From NCBI GenBank assembly GCA_030762175.1, contig CM060846.1:232377512-232441511 (forward strand): 64,000 nucleotides of DNA, read 5' to 3'. Numbering within the stretch: the stretch's first letter is position 1; each line of letters begins with the position of its first letter. Below are positions 34,229-47,954 of the stretch, in pieces. The notes under the pieces are model-generated. The model made no database searches, was not told where the DNA came from, and saw nothing but the letters and a program-made list of their open reading frames with translations. A program made the position numbers and the translations under genes. Source of the DNA: Metallyticus violacea. Lineage: Eukaryota > Arthropoda > Insecta > Mantodea > Metallyticidae.

Positions 34229-35506
34229 CATTAGAACGCCCAAATGGCGGTCAAATAACCGCTTTTGATATTCGAACGCTCATATTTTCACTGTTTTTGG
34301 AAGAATTTCTCTATAGTTTTGTGACTTTTAATCACTTTCAATGACGTTTATCTTACCAATATTTTTTTTGTATCTTGGGCGTAACTTTAAAAAAAAAATA
34401 GAACATTTACCATTGGTTCCCGGACGGTCAAGGCGATCTATTGAGCGCTTTCGTACCCACGTTTCTTACGACGTTTATTGCGCAGTTGTAAGCAACAGTA
34501 ATAATCGCATGTTTGAAACGTAGCGTAGTGTGTGAGTTGTTGTCTTGTGTCAGTGTCTAAAATTTAGCTTAGTTTTTCATTTTCACGCAGCTTTCATACA
34601 CTACTGTCACCATCGCCCATGACTGATTATAAGGACGAAGGAACATCTAAAGCTGCTAGACGCAAGACATTTCAAATGGGGTTATGTAAGAAAAGCAAAA
34701 TCAAAGACAGTTGTTCGACTTATAAAATATTTGTATGGGGTTCTTGTATACTCAATAACTCTGCAAAAAGTGTCATATCATTATCTCTGAGAATGTTTCA
34801 ATATAACGGCTTTCTGTATAGATATAACCCGTATTTGTATAACTAGTGTCTTTTTGTGTAAATAATTTGTTACTACATAGCATAGAGCAAACCCAATTCG
34901 TATAATAAACGATTTCTTATTTTCGAGAAAACATGCGCTTATACTTGAAATAAAAAAAAAAATAATATTTATCCGGAGATGACCTATAAAAGATGAGCAA
35001 AAGAATGAACGAGCAAATGTGTGAATGCATCATTGAATTACCAACAAATTAAATCAATAGGCAAAGGGGCCTGGGGACATTGCGCTAACTTATGTGATTC
35101 GTGAGCAAAAACCATGAATATTAAAATATTTTAAATAAGAAGTTCGTTTCAAGCTGGATCCGAACCTGGTTCGCAGCTCAGAAGTTATGTCATTCCCTCT
35201 ATATCTCTACACTCATCTGGTAAGTAAAATATTTCATCGGCCTGAGTCAGAAGAACACTCAAATATGTGACACCTAGCAGACACCAAGTATATACAAACT
35301 CATTCCGGAAGCTAAATGCAAACTGAATTCGAACCTGACTTGCAATTTAGAAGCAAAATTGTTTCCTCTGCACCATCCCAGCAGCCTATAAGGCGATAGT
35401 GAAAAAGTCCATGATTTTCAGTGAGAAAAATGATTATAAATGCATAAACCGGTAAATTGAACGCTAACGAGCGTTTTAGGGGTATTTGAGATCGGGCGTT
35501 CTAGTG
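34229..35506 (+). mobile_element. Short piggyBac-type element with terminal repeats at TTAA
   Basis: The right end GGGCGTTCTAGTG is followed by an intact TTAA (35507-35510). The left end CATTAGAACGCCC matches its complement at 12 of 13 bases and is preceded by TGAA (34225-34228), one change from TTAA. Terminal CACTAGAA-type repeats next to TTAA are characteristic of piggyBac-like elements. Further shared motifs (GAACGCT with GCGTTC) lie within about 60 bases of each end. The element is about 1.28 kb, too short for a full transposase. One frame (34619-34846) begins MTDYKDEGTSKAARRK and has a Cys-containing stretch (CSTYKIFVWGSC) faintly like a piggyBac C-terminal CRD. Probably a non-autonomous, internally deleted copy. 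Confidence 0.7.
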
Positions 35507-35763
35507 TTAACCCGGTGATAAGTTATACTCAGTATTTTTCAGTTGATATGGTACTTAACACCATCAATTATTACCTCATAGCACAGCAGCATAGTAAATT
35601 ACCTCTTTCATATTAAAATCCACTGCCATTTTTTTATTGGTTTGTCAGCAGTATTTATACTCAGAAAACATATTATTAATAGTAAATGACATTAAACACT
35701 ATTAAAGAGGTAATAGCAAATTATGCATTAACCTGACAGAAGGTAATATACTATTAATTAGGG

Positions 35764-36047
35764 TTTTTTTTTGAGTAGTGTTTAACGCCCGTTTTTACTA
35801 CTGAAGCACCACAGACGGTGGACACCAATGATATATGAAATGAAATGATACATTGGGAAAGGATATTTTTTTTTAAGGAAGGAAGCGTTCCAGGCCTAAG
35901 TTTAGGTACCTCCCCGGCATTTGCCAGTTATTAAGACTGAGGAAAACCTGAAAAAAAAAACAGCCAGGGAGGACGATCCTGGAATCGAACGGCAGACCTC
36001 CCGCTAACGAGTACATGCCTTAACGACCTCGGCCACCCGTACCTGTG
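35764..36047 (-). mobile_element. SINE-B copy, full length with target duplication
   Basis: Reverse orientation. The poly-A end is seen as a T run at 35764-35772, and the tRNA-like head ends near GGCCACCCGTACC at about 36042. It is flanked by ATTAGGG at 35757-35763 and 36048-36054. The head, read on the minus strand, has GTGGCCGAG and TTAAGGC, the A-box region of a class II (Leu/Ser-like) tRNA, and TTCGATTCC as B box. Tail: CTGTGGTGCTTCAGTAGTAA, then GGGCGTTAAACAC. Confidence 0.88.
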
Positions 36048-36054
36048 ATTAGGG

Positions 36055-38785
36055 GTTGAATTAACAACTCTCAGTAGATAGCATATAGATACTGAAAACA
36101 TTTTTATTTTTAGGAATCTATTTCAGACTTCTTAAGAAGCTGTGTAAACTATCTTACATTTGTTCTGCCTTGCCAATATAGTCACATGTCCTCCTCCTTT
36201 CGGGTAAAAAATCAATTTAGTTGATGTTGGTTTAAGTAGCATAGATATTTCTTTATATTTCCATTGGAAATTGTTGGAAAGTTTTTCATATTTTTTGTGA
36301 GACCAAAATTTGCTTCCATTGATTTCTGCAGTTAGAACAGACTAGACAGTTTATAAGATCTTTATTTCCAAATGGGGGCGGGAACAGCATTAAGTGCAGT
36401 ATTTGGATATTTTACTTTTCTTAATATGTAACATGTAAGAAATGCACAGAAAAAATAAATAACAGAAATAAATTCTATATTCTAAAGTTTCCTGAAAATT
36501 GTACATGAACACCAGTTAAATAAACTACATAAATTCATTATACCTACCGACTTAAATATACATGACTGATTTAGTTGCAAAGAAAAAATATATTATTTAA
36601 AGATACTCGGTTTTAATATAAAATAACATGTTGAAGAATATGTCACTCGAGCATATTTTGCATGTCGTGCTGGTTGCTATGTTTTATTTACAGAAACTCT
36701 TTAACTATCAGGTTAAATACAGGCGTCAGGTACTCTTGATACCTAAAATTTCAATCATTATTTTGAAACAAACTCTACTGTCTTTGGGATGGAATAAGAT
36801 TTGCTTCCACACTTATGTGTTATGAATTACAGAAAATACCAAATTCGTCAAAAAATTGTCTTCTGTTGCAGCCACTCAGTGAATTGTTAGCAATGAAAGT
36901 CGCATGGTGATTTATATTGGCGATAACAAGCTATATTTAATTATATTTTTAGACTTAATCTTGCCTGAAATTCCTTTCGGGGCACTAATCCAAATAGTTT
37001 CGCCATCCCTGCCTACTAAAATGTTATAATTTAAAGGTACTGTGTTCCTTGACATCTTCAAAAAGCCTATTTTCTCTACTGTTCTGATTCACTATCATGG
37101 TTCCCCTAATTAACTATTTCACCTTCCCTAATAAACTGATGGAAAGAAATTGACTAATTCTTCTTCTTCCTCCAAAACCTCAATGGTAGTTGCTTCAATT
37201 TTCTTTTGAAGTTCGAAGTCTCCTGGACCTCAAAATAAAAGTTCAAGCATAAATATAAATGTACATAACTAATAAATATTTACAAAACTCATCTATGCCA
37301 ACATATATAGAAACATGACGGACTGAAAAATACTTACATTTCTGGGCGCGCGTGGCACATAGTGCGATCAAACTGCAGGGCTCACACTTAACGATTGATT
37401 ACAGTAGAAAATGACTCGAGAGTTCAACAATCACTACAGGTATATCCGCTAAGTGTCTTCAAAGGAGAATGCACTAGCTGGCCGACGAAAAGGTCTATGA
37501 CCCTTATCGTAATCTGAGGTTTAAAGGAAGAAGAAGAAGAAGAGTTCTGCGCCCTCTTAATGGTTAAAGTGAATGCTCATTGTTATTTTTCTTGTTATTG
37601 TGTATCTCTGACAAAGCGATTTCTCCAGTACTTGAATTAATTTATGGCTTGTTGGAAACTAAATTGGCTTGATCATAAACATGTGCTGAACATTTTTTGC
37701 CATACACTATGAGCAACTTGCCGTGATGGTGTTTTAATCACTGAATTCACTGCAGTCACTTTTCTAATCACATCCTACGTTCCATGGAAATATTCTTGCT
37801 TGTTCCGTTAGTCTATTTCCGAACAATTCAACACCCTCACTTCCTCGAAACTGCAACTGTTTTGTCAATACTTCATCTAGTTCATAGCTTCACCCAACTA
37901 TTATTCTTCGTACACACAAATATTCATATCTTTTAACAACAATCAATAGAAAGTATCTATCAGTTTTTGTACTAACTTCTTTATATTATACACTGCACAA
38001 CAGTCAAAGTTATAATGCTTGCAGTCAGTGGTGGTTCTACATACTTAAAACGAGGGGGGAGTCTCAAAATTAGGTAGTAAAAGTCAAAAGAAAATTAACC
38101 GTGGTTATGAAAATATAGTGAGCAGGATTAAAGAATAATTTTTATTAAAATGTGTTCAATTATACCCATACATATAACATATTTATATGATATAGATTTT
38201 CAGAATATTTATTGCATTTAAAACTATGAACTGGGAATCATAAGTTACTTACCGCAGTGCAGAGGTCAGATCACAGCATTGTTCTAACATTAACACTATA
38301 GTCTACACAATAGCTAAACTTTGACCACTAACACATCAAAGTACTAAAATAGAACAAAGTAAAATATAGGGAATTAAGATTTTAAAAAAATGTGATCTTT
38401 GTGCTGAAATACTCATGTTCTTCTTTCCTCATTATAGGGGAGAGTTTGAGTCATTTCGGTTTTCTGAGTTTCACACTATCTCATTGATATTCTTTAATTT
38501 CACTCATGTTATTTTTATACCTTGTAGAATCTCAAATTTAATTCTAATTACATTGCTGTTATTGGTACCACACTTGTGCTTATCAAAGAAAAAGACTTAA
38601 AGTAATACTTTGTTTTGATATTCTGCTTCCAGGCCTCCCAACTCTTTTGATAGTGTCACTAGCACAAGAACAGAGCTGGCATTAACTAATTATTATTTTC
38701 TACTGAAAACTTATATGAAAATATAAGTAATTTCTGTGATTGTTAGGGAAAATAGCCCATAGAAATTGGCTCAGTAAAGTCTAAC
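36055..38785. other. Mostly AT-rich intron sequence
   Basis: No element supported. A short, less AT-rich patch (37340-37560) with GGGCGCGCGTGGCACATAGT and an AAG repeat is of unknown origin. Confidence 0.45.
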
Positions 38786-38789
38786 TATA

Positions 38790-39645
38790 CCCTTATAGAA
38801 CATGGAGTACCCCAGGGGTATCAATCTCCCCCAACATGTATATATTCCCCAAGTCAAAACACTGAGTAGGATAGTTATACTGACTATCATCCTACTCAAT
38901 GAAAATAGAAAAACTGACCTGCTATAAAAATTAAGAATTCTGCAATAAATTATAGCAGTGGATAGCTCTCAATAAGCTAAAATTAAATAAAAATAAAACA
39001 GTTTTCATTGACTTTAGCCAACATCAGTTACTTGATCCTGTGCAAATATTTCTGAACTATAATATAATCAATGAAGTAAATAATACAAAATTCATAGATA
39101 ACTGGGTAGATCCAATCATGCTTGGTAAACTTGCATAATCCCTAGTTCATAATTTTTCTTGTTATATAACCTCTTTGGAGTCTTATTAGAAATAGCTCCC
39201 ATGAAACCCTTATTATCAGATTATTTTGGTTATGTACAATCATTAATTTCCTATGGTATAATTGTATGGGAATTATCCTCAACATGCTCGCAAGTATTTA
39301 TATTGCAAAAAAGAATAATTAAAATTATAAAGCAAGTCTCCCCATGGACTGAAAGCAAACTGTTATTCAAAGGATTTAAAATATTATTGTTACAATGTAC
39401 ACATATCTTAAAAGCATTATACTTTATTCATAAAAACATCAAAACTTCAAATTAAATGCTGATTATAATGAATATAGCACTAAGTTCTCCAAAAGTATAC
39501 ATCTAAACTACCACAGGCTTACCAGAAGACTTAATGGTATGTCACATAATGGTAGCAATTTGTATAATATGCTTCCATCAGATATTAAAGCATGTAAACA
39601 TAATATCTTAAAAAATTAGTTAAAACATTTTACTGACACATATGC
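38790..39645 (+). pseudogene. LINE reverse-transcriptase relic, AT-rich
   Basis: Decayed reverse transcriptase. EHGVPQG (about 38799-38819) is the conserved palm motif. Then KLKLNKNKTVFIDFS follows (about 38978-39020), and an open frame (39159-39455) reads YVQSLISYGIIVWE, then VFILQKRIIKIIKQVSP and LFKGFKILLLQCTHILKALY, which match the region after the palm in Jockey/RTE-like polymerases. A broken tail (LNYHRLTRRLNG, MLPSDIKACK-like codons) runs to about 39620. Unlike the 11.7-23 kb LINEs it has drifted to background AT content, so it is much older. No endonuclease is visible upstream. Confidence 0.7.
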
Positions 39646-39659
39646 CATTATCATAAATA

Positions 39660-42005
39660 AATATCTCAATGTAAAATTCTAATATTAAGCATCAATTTTA
39701 ATTTTATATATATATTATTATTATTTTTATTTATATATATTCATATGTTTATGTTCACACACGTCATCTGATTATTATTTTCCAAATTTCACTTTATTAT
39801 AAATCTTTTGGTGATGCTTTAAATTATTATGAAATGCGAAAGGCTAATAAATCAATCCAATACAATAGCTGACACTGCCAGATATGCCATACTTTCAATG
39901 CACAGAGTATTGTTGGTTCTATAAAATGGTCTAAAATTTTGATGTAGTCTATATATTTACTGAATTCACTATGCAAGTTAATTAATGTTACTTTTAAACT
40001 ATTTTGTTTCATTGGTTGAGGTTCTTAATTCCAATATGCTACATGTTAAAAATAACATACACGATATAAATATAATTTAAAAAATCAATATAAAATTAAT
40101 TAAGTTAATTCAAAAAACTTGCTTTTTCTATATGAAATAAAATAATGATTTATTAAAAAAAATTGGGGACTTTGAAAAGTAATTCATAAAAACTGGAGCA
40201 CCTTGGCCCCTATGGCTCTGGGCTAGAACCATCTCTGTTTACAGCACAAACTTTTTGGTGCCACACTATCAACCAATTTTTGCTTTACAACCATGAATAT
40301 ATTTATCTTATTAACTGGTGCCAAAAATGGGGCTAAGTAAGTGTTGATTACATTTGATAAATAGAGAAAACTGACCAAAATATGCTTTCTCTAATTGTCA
40401 CATTATGATAAGCCCTAAACAGATCTAGAAGAAGAAAAATAATAAGCTATAAATCTGGTGCAGAGGAGTAGAAACGTGAAATTTTGATGATGTGATAAAT
40501 GCACACCATTACAGACATACTAGCATATAAACTGGATCAAAGATTAGGAAATTAGTAAAGGCTAATCTGATAATGAATATTGTACCAAAACAGCAGAGTC
40601 TAAATTTAATCTTTTTCCCAAAATTAAAATTAAAAAATCATGTTTTCTGATTTTAATTACAAAGATAGTGTAAGTGAGTGTTATGTGAAAAACAGCTTGT
40701 GGAAGGATACAATGAACATTCAATAGCAAGGTACAGAAAAAGGTGAATGAGATCAAACAGGATGAAAGTAATGTTTTATAAATGGTATACCATATTGTTA
40801 TACCAAATAAGAATTTCACAATTATAGTGACACTTATGGGTGAATACAATACAATATTATATGAAGTTGAATCAAAGCATCAACAGGAAAGTGTTAGCTA
40901 CTGGCAATAGCTCAACTTAGTATGAAAATGTGATTTGCTCACATTAAAATTAACTTTCAGCTAAAATGTTATGCATAGGAAGTCATAGGCAATAATTAGA
41001 TTTTATTCAGTCTTCCTGTATGTGATGATTATTAGTTCATTAGCAAAATAAACTCATATTGATAATGTACAGTTGGTAGTAATGTTGTTTATATTATTTT
41101 TGGATTTGGTGTCACTGTCTTTGGTGATGATAACATATTTAAGAGTTGAAAAATAAAACTAATGTGAATGCTGAATATGGACTTGGAGATGGTAGCAGTG
41201 CTGCAATTGAATTTACTTGGATCTGATTTCATAGACTCTCTTTCAATATGTTTACTTTAATTGAGGAGGAGTCACTAAGTAATTAATAGTTAAGACTCAC
41301 TTTCCAAAACTGTATTTTTATTTAGAGAAAATACCAGTGAAATAATGCTACCCTGTATGTATGCACTTATTACAGATGCCATCCTAGTAGTTTTGTACAT
41401 TTACTAGTTACTAGTTTATTTATCTTTCTTACATTTTTATACTGTGTATGAAAGCCTTGCAATCATTAAATAACAAAATTCAGGTACTTGAGAGAAGCTC
41501 TAGCTAATGGATAAAATGTAATTTTTTCCACAAAACTAGAGCTTTCAAGCTCTTGTTATGTGATATTTGAAATTCAGAAACAAAATAATGGATCAAAGCA
41601 CATTTTCATCCAGAAATTATGTGACTCTATTAGGATAGATTATTTATTTAATGTTACCAATGAATAAGTTTAAAAACCAGCTCCATACTTGGACAACTTT
41701 TTTCTTTGAAAAAATTTATTATGGGAATAAACATATTGGTTCATGTCAAAATCATAGGTTCTTCTACTTCTACATAAGTTTATTACTACATACATATATT
41801 GAAATATTGAATGTATTATACTCAGCCACATGTTTATGCTATTCAGTACTCAGGAAAGTCCTACTTTTCTTAAAGATAGGCCTAGATTTATTTACAGAAG
41901 TTGTTTATTGCCTCCTGCATTTTTGGATTAAGAAAAGACTTGTGCCAAATCAAATCATTGTTCATGTAAATCTGAATAGTTTGGGATTTTCACAGTGAAA
42001 TATAG
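39660..42005. other. AT-rich intron sequence, no feature seen
   Basis: No supported gene, RNA or element. Confidence 0.5.
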
Positions 42006-42010
42006 TATCA

Positions 42011-42187
42011 TATAACAAATTATATATGAGGAAGTAACTAAAATTTCAATAGTTTTATTCTACTTACTTGGACATGTTTCAAAGGCAAAGTGCTGACAAT
42101 GAAGGAAATTTGTCTTTGAAACATGTCCAAGTAAGAGGAATAAAACTAGTGAAATTTGAGTGACTTCCTCATAAATAATTTGTTATA
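42011..42187. mobile_element. 177-bp foldback hairpin element (MITE-like)
   Basis: Two arms of about 79 bases, 42011-42089 and 42109-42187, are inverted copies with only about 8-9 differences, around a 19-base loop. Outer ends read TATAACAAATTATATATGAG and, on the other arm's complement, TATAACAAATTATTTATGAG. The inner ends share CTTACTTGGACATGTTTCAA perfectly. No coding potential. Such near-perfect long hairpins are typical of foldback MITEs and could fold into dsRNA if the host intron is transcribed. Confidence 0.88.
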
Positions 42188-42189
42188 TC

Positions 42190-45100
42190 ATTATTCATGT
42201 GTTTAGAACCAGGACTAAATTCATAGTCAGAGTCATTAATATTTAGTCAGTAGCTTAAATGTAGTCCTGATAATTTTTATATTTATTTTTAATTTTAATG
42301 GAGTGGCTGAAATTGCATTTGGAATTGTTGTAAGGAAAGGAGAGTCAATAGAATTATATTACATAACTTTCACAGAAGGCTTTAATTGTCTCCTGCATAT
42401 CTTCTTTTACCAGTAATAATCACCAAACATTTTTTTTATTTATATAGTTGCAGTATATGATTAAATGTAAATATTCAAGCCAGGTAAATATCTGATAGAT
42501 TTTCATCACATTTCACCCCCAATTTTCAATTTTGTAACACTACTTGCTGCAGATATAATGTTTTTCTTCTTCATAACTTGTTATGATGCAGGATAGGCTT
42601 TGAATGTCAGAACTAACATGAGTTGTTATCAGAAATATACATTCTTAATTGACCCAAATCCTATTGAATCATGCTATCATGGAATCATGGAATAATTTAA
42701 GTTAAAATTATTTATTTTTTAAATCAATGGAAAATTTTTCATCTGCACAGCTTCAATTAGTAGTTATTTTTATTCCATTTATAGTGATTCAGTTTAAGAT
42801 AAATTACAAATTTTGAAAAAAATTATTGCATATTGCTTTAAGAATCATTGTTTATTCATACTTAGAGATTTTAAAAGTGAACTGATTTGCATAATGTCAA
42901 CTTTGCTTACCATTATAAAAACTCATTTCAAATTTAAGCAGGTACACTATCTTGCAAGCACAAGCTTCTGACATAGTTTCAAAGTTGCATTCTATTAAGC
43001 AAACATTCAGTGATGAGAACATCTTTTTAACTTCATATAAAGTTAGTAATTCTTATAAATTATACATCACAATGTGTAAGATATTAGAAATTTATTTCCA
43101 TATTCATGATACATTTATTACTATTTTTTATACTTCTGAATGAGCAGCTATAAAGGTGAATTTTTTTAAACTGGGCTCTGTGTGTTGAAAGATTATTATA
43201 TTTAAATGACACATTTGTATAATGTGAATCATAAAATATGTTAAAAAAGAATCAAAATTAAAAATGAATTTTCTTCTCATACTAAAAGAACAGTGAAAAA
43301 TAACATATAAATAATAATACTATTATGCAATAATTTTTCTAGGCTTTTTGACCATTAATAATAAAATTGAAAAAATAATAAGGAAAAAATGTCTTTCAGT
43401 TTAAAATGTATACGTTAATTGTGTACTTCTAATTTGAGTCAAGCATATGAACATAAATATATTTATGTCATTCTCAAATAAGTGAATATATTGGAACATA
43501 AATTTCATGAAAAAATTTTAATAATAGTATTAAAAACATTTCTGCAACATGCAAGTCAGCTCAAATGATACATGAAGCTCTAAGCATGAATCATTTTTAA
43601 TAAAAATCAAAATTCTGAAATATTTACCAATATCTGTAATATCACCTTAGTTAATTCCTTTTTCTAAAAGTATTATAAATGACATTCTGTGTACAAATCT
43701 CCTTTAAAAAGTTTGCTTTAAAATTTCCAACATATGTTTTTCTTTACTTTATTCAGAATTCTTAATTCCAAACATTAAAATGGAAGTTGCTCATCCCTTA
43801 GCATTTGAAAAATAAGTTTTCTAAAAAAAAAAACTGCTTGATTTATATGGCAATATGTTTATAGCAAATTTTTTTTACTACTGCCTAGGTAACGCTTGGA
43901 ATATTTTAGTATTAATTTATATTAATTCTATATTAGTAATTGCTTCTTTAAAACTTTAATTAGAAAGAGGAATTTCTTCACATTCTTATCATGTGCAGAC
44001 CAGCCTAGGTTCACTCAGATTTCAATTGAAATTAGCACTGGGAAGTCTATTTTCCTACAAATTACCTAATGGTAGGTTGAAGACAGCTAGGGTACAGAGC
44101 TATTTTGCCCCCTATATATAATGCCAAAGACCGTGAATACCTTACTATCTGTCTCCCTAGCATTTACACACCTTAAAGAATATTTTGTCTTTAAAACTTA
44201 ACAAAATGTAGTTGCCTCCAGATTTCTTATGTAGTACACACAATTTAATTACATTCTTGTCATTAAGAATAAAAAATTTAATTCTATTGAACAACTCTCG
44301 ATGAGGAAGTGGAAGGAAACTTAAATATGTTATGATTTAAGGACCAAAGTACTGAATCCACAAGTCATTAAATTTCAGCACTACTTAGCATTACCATAAG
44401 AATCACAGGCACAAACCTAATTATATTCATTTTCATAGATATTCTTATTCAAAATTTGAAAAGGATGGAAACAAACTTTGTAACATTAATTTCATTTTAT
44501 ATACGCTGTTCTTTTCCTCTGATTGTTTTATCTATTTTCTTTTCAGTCTCTGATTTGTTCATTCAAGCCACTAATCATATTCATTCTTTTATCTGTCTTA
44601 CTGTATAAACACTTTTTTTCTGGACTTGTTTTGAGATAGTTCTAAATAATATCTATCCTTACCGCTCATCACTCTTATCCCTTGTACTCCTTTTATTTCA
44701 CACTACTTTACTACATTTAGTGCTTCATGTTTATTGCTTCTTTTACCCATTTTCTAGTTAAATGTTTTTCATACCTTATAAGAAAAATGAACAAAGCTAT
44801 AATTATCATAAATAATGTGCATTTTGATATAATTTTATGATGGAAAATTGTGCAAATCATTCAATTAATTTCTCAGTGTTCTTCTTTTACAAATTTTTTA
44901 TTAAAATTTATTCATGATATCAGTTCAAAAATATTACCATATTCTTTCTTTAAAGTAATTAGATCTTATGTTTGGTTCCATTTGTTATACATTAATCTTT
45001 GATTAATTTCTTTTGTTTAGGGAAAAAATCTCAAATGTTTATATTAAACAGAATAGCACTTACTCTCTTTTATCAAGATAAGATTCCTGGTGTATCAACA

Positions 45101-47318
45101 ATGGTCAATTAATTGAAAGTGAAAGAAAGAACTGCTTGAAAAATATGATATTAAAAAGGGAATAATACAGGTATGCACAAACACACACATGCATGCACAT
45201 GCTTTTATAGATAAAACATAAATAAGCATCCATAAACTCATTCACTAACCAACAAACACTTATGTTGTCTAAATGCTCATGCAACTATAATATTCCAAAA
45301 CAAACAATGTTAAAAATTTTCCATGTATTGATTTTAATATTTGCTTTTCACATATGAGGTTTTATAGCACCAGAATATGCAATTTTGAGCCACTTTACTT
45401 TTTTGATGGCAATTAATACTAAACTAGCAATAACAGGGGAATAATACATATTTAATGATATTTTATTTGTTTAAAAATTATACAGTGTGGATGTAATATA
45501 TCTGAAGCTCTATGGGGGAGATATATCAATATATATCTAAATGAAGATAGAATACCTCTTTTCCATAGCTTGGTTGACAGCTATCAGTTGTTTGCATATA
45601 ATTTTTTAGTTCATTCCTTTTTGTAATAATTGAAATTGTTTCTATAGAAAATGGAAATATTAGATCATGTGAAAATACAAAAGTGCATCAAATTTGCAAA
45701 AATCCCATACAGGCACACACACACACACACAAACACATTCATTCAATTTCTGTAATTTTCTGGCCACTCAGAAATATACCCTAGAAAATTCTATATGCAA
45801 TCAGTAAGGTTACAGGTTGTATGAAGTCCAGAGATTAAAATCAATTAAAAAAAAGTTCCTGATCTCAGCCCTTGTAGCTTAAACCTTCTTCATTCAACTA
45901 GCATCTCAAATGTTTGATCAGTTGAGCTTAAGCTTGCCTTTTAAAACCAAAGAGTGTAAGCCAGTCTGATATACATATAGAGAGACAAATAAATAAAACA
46001 ACATTCAGGAAAGAGATAGTCCCCAATTAAAGTAGACCATGACTGTGCAGTAGCTTAGTCCCAAAGAGTAAAATTTATAAAGCTCATGTGAACATGCAGA
46101 TGAAGTACTAAAAGGGAGTTTATTAATATGCTGAATGTTCTCAGAGATTTAGATATTAGAATAATAATAAAAGCAGAAGAAAAATAAATGATAATAAAAG
46201 CAGTAAAATAAAGTTATTGCCTAAATTATGCAACTGCATATAAAATATAATATTACTGATTTCTTCAGTTATTGATTTAATAATTTTAAACATATACATG
46301 GGGTCCCAGTATCAGCATATAATTTTCTGGAATAGGCAACTGCTCACCTTATGCCCAAAAATTGGGTAAAGCAGCAGCTGACACACCCATCAACACTTGA
46401 CTACTGAGAATGCATTATTGATACTTAGTACATGTATTTTCTTTGAAAATGGCTCCATTTGTTTCACAAACTGTCATTACATAAATGTTTTATCCATGTA
46501 AACTGACACTAATTCCACAAGATTAGAGTCACTTACAGCTAAAAGAAATTATATTTAATATAGGTTCACAAATATGGAAGGAAATGAAAACGTATAAATA
46601 TCTGTGTATTGATAGAATATTAGTTTTGGATGTAGTTTTTACCGAGAAAATTAATGGAAATAAATATATATAAAATTTAATTCAGTTTATTCCTAAATCC
46701 CTCTGCAAAATGCAATCAACAATGGCATGCATGGCTATGAAAGAACAAAAATGTAAAATTGTATGGCAATCCTGGGACACCATGCATATTAGCTCCATCT
46801 AGTGCCATAGACTTGAGTGTGTGTTGGCTTATGACTGCTCATCCTGGGGGTTGTCAAGCTTGACTATGGAACCTATACCTCTATATAGGCTATAGAATTA
46901 TATTTTATATTTTCTTATAACTAAGCTCTGTACTAAAAATACTTCCCTGCATGTAGACTAATTACTGAAAATTTTCTTTCCTAATGATATAAACTATTTC
47001 AAATTTTGTGCTTAATTAATTGTTATGTGTAATGTGCTCCTAGAATTAATGGAAAAATTTATTTTGTGTGACTGTTTAAAAATAAAACAATATTATATGA
47101 TAAAGAAAATATATCTGATAGCCATTTACTCACATTCTCCAAATAATGAGAAGAATTACATGCTATTATATTAATGTATACTTGTGAAAAAACCAAATAA
47201 TTTTTTAATAAATGGCAATCAGTGACATAACTGTACTGGTATATTCTCCAGTTATAATCACATAAGGTAAAAATAATGGCAAATGGCAATAACTATTATA
47301 AAAAGGATATAGGCTTAC
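42190..47318. other. AT-rich intron sequence, sparse
   Basis: Five kilobases without a recognised element. Small CA runs occur at about 45180 and 45714-45732. A GC-richer patch at 46790-46870 (AGCTCCATCTAGTGCCATAG) may be a repeat fragment of unknown family. Confidence 0.45.
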
Positions 47319-47445
47319 CAGTACCTTTCTGATTAAAATGATCCTCTATATGTGTGACCATTTCTTCATTGCTCTTGAAATTGGTCATACAGCACACAGG
47401 ACAGCTATCACTCCAGTTCTCAACACTCGATGTAGATTGACTTGG
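47319..47445 (-). CDS. ZUP1: ZUP1-like exon: C2H2 zinc finger
   Basis: Probable coding exon, read right to left: 42 codons plus one base. It starts PSQSTSSVENWSDS and contains a finger beginning CPVCCMTNF and ending THIEDHF (C-x2-C-x13-H-x3-H), then NQKGT. Human ZUP1 has a comparable finger (CPMCGL, then HVDLH) directly before its MIU helix. The donor is ACTG followed by GTAAGC, a strong match. The acceptor I chose is TTTACAG before CCAAGTC; its pyrimidine tract is weak, so the 5' edge is less certain, but upstream bases stay open only to about 47484. The exon ends at phase 1, exactly what the exon at 349-464 needs (G plus GT gives Gly). Earlier fingers and the start codon were not found to the right. 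Confidence 0.75.
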
Positions 47446-47950
47446 CTGTAAAGTTTTGTGTAAGTGGCATAATTCAAACTTCAAAACTTAAGTGAGTAGC
47501 ATGCTGAACTGAATAACATACTTAATTTACTAAGATGCTATGAAAGGATTATTGTGTGCTAGTTATTAAATAGTTCAGGTATAATCATATATAGCTAGCC
47601 TGACCAATGGATTTCAATTAAACTTGAAATATAAATTATTCCCACAACCTGTTCATGCTTAAATTCTTTTTCACAAATTAACATGCTCACTTATATGCCA
47701 GGTATGACTGGAGTCACAGCTATATTTTGTTAACAATTGGAAAAGCAAATTAAGATATTGATTGTGATATTAACCACAGTTATTAATCCAGTTGAGAAGA
47801 TGACAATGATAATAGTATCAAAATCACAATTATGAAAATGGTATTGTTCAGTGATACAGTGGTTATTTTAATGTTTTTAATGCAACTTCTTACTAGGTGC
47901 TGTGACATCTTAGGCATACACATAATACATGAGATTAAATTATAAATCTA
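47446..47950. other. Upstream intron of the ZUP1-like gene, no feature seen
   Basis: AT-rich sequence 5' of the zinc-finger exon on the minus strand. Confidence 0.45.
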
Positions 47951-47954
47951 AGAA

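Noticed and set aside
41651..41998. 115-codon plus-strand frame
   Set aside because: Rich in Phe/Leu/Tyr/Ile as expected from AT-rich noise; no motif or homologous block seen.
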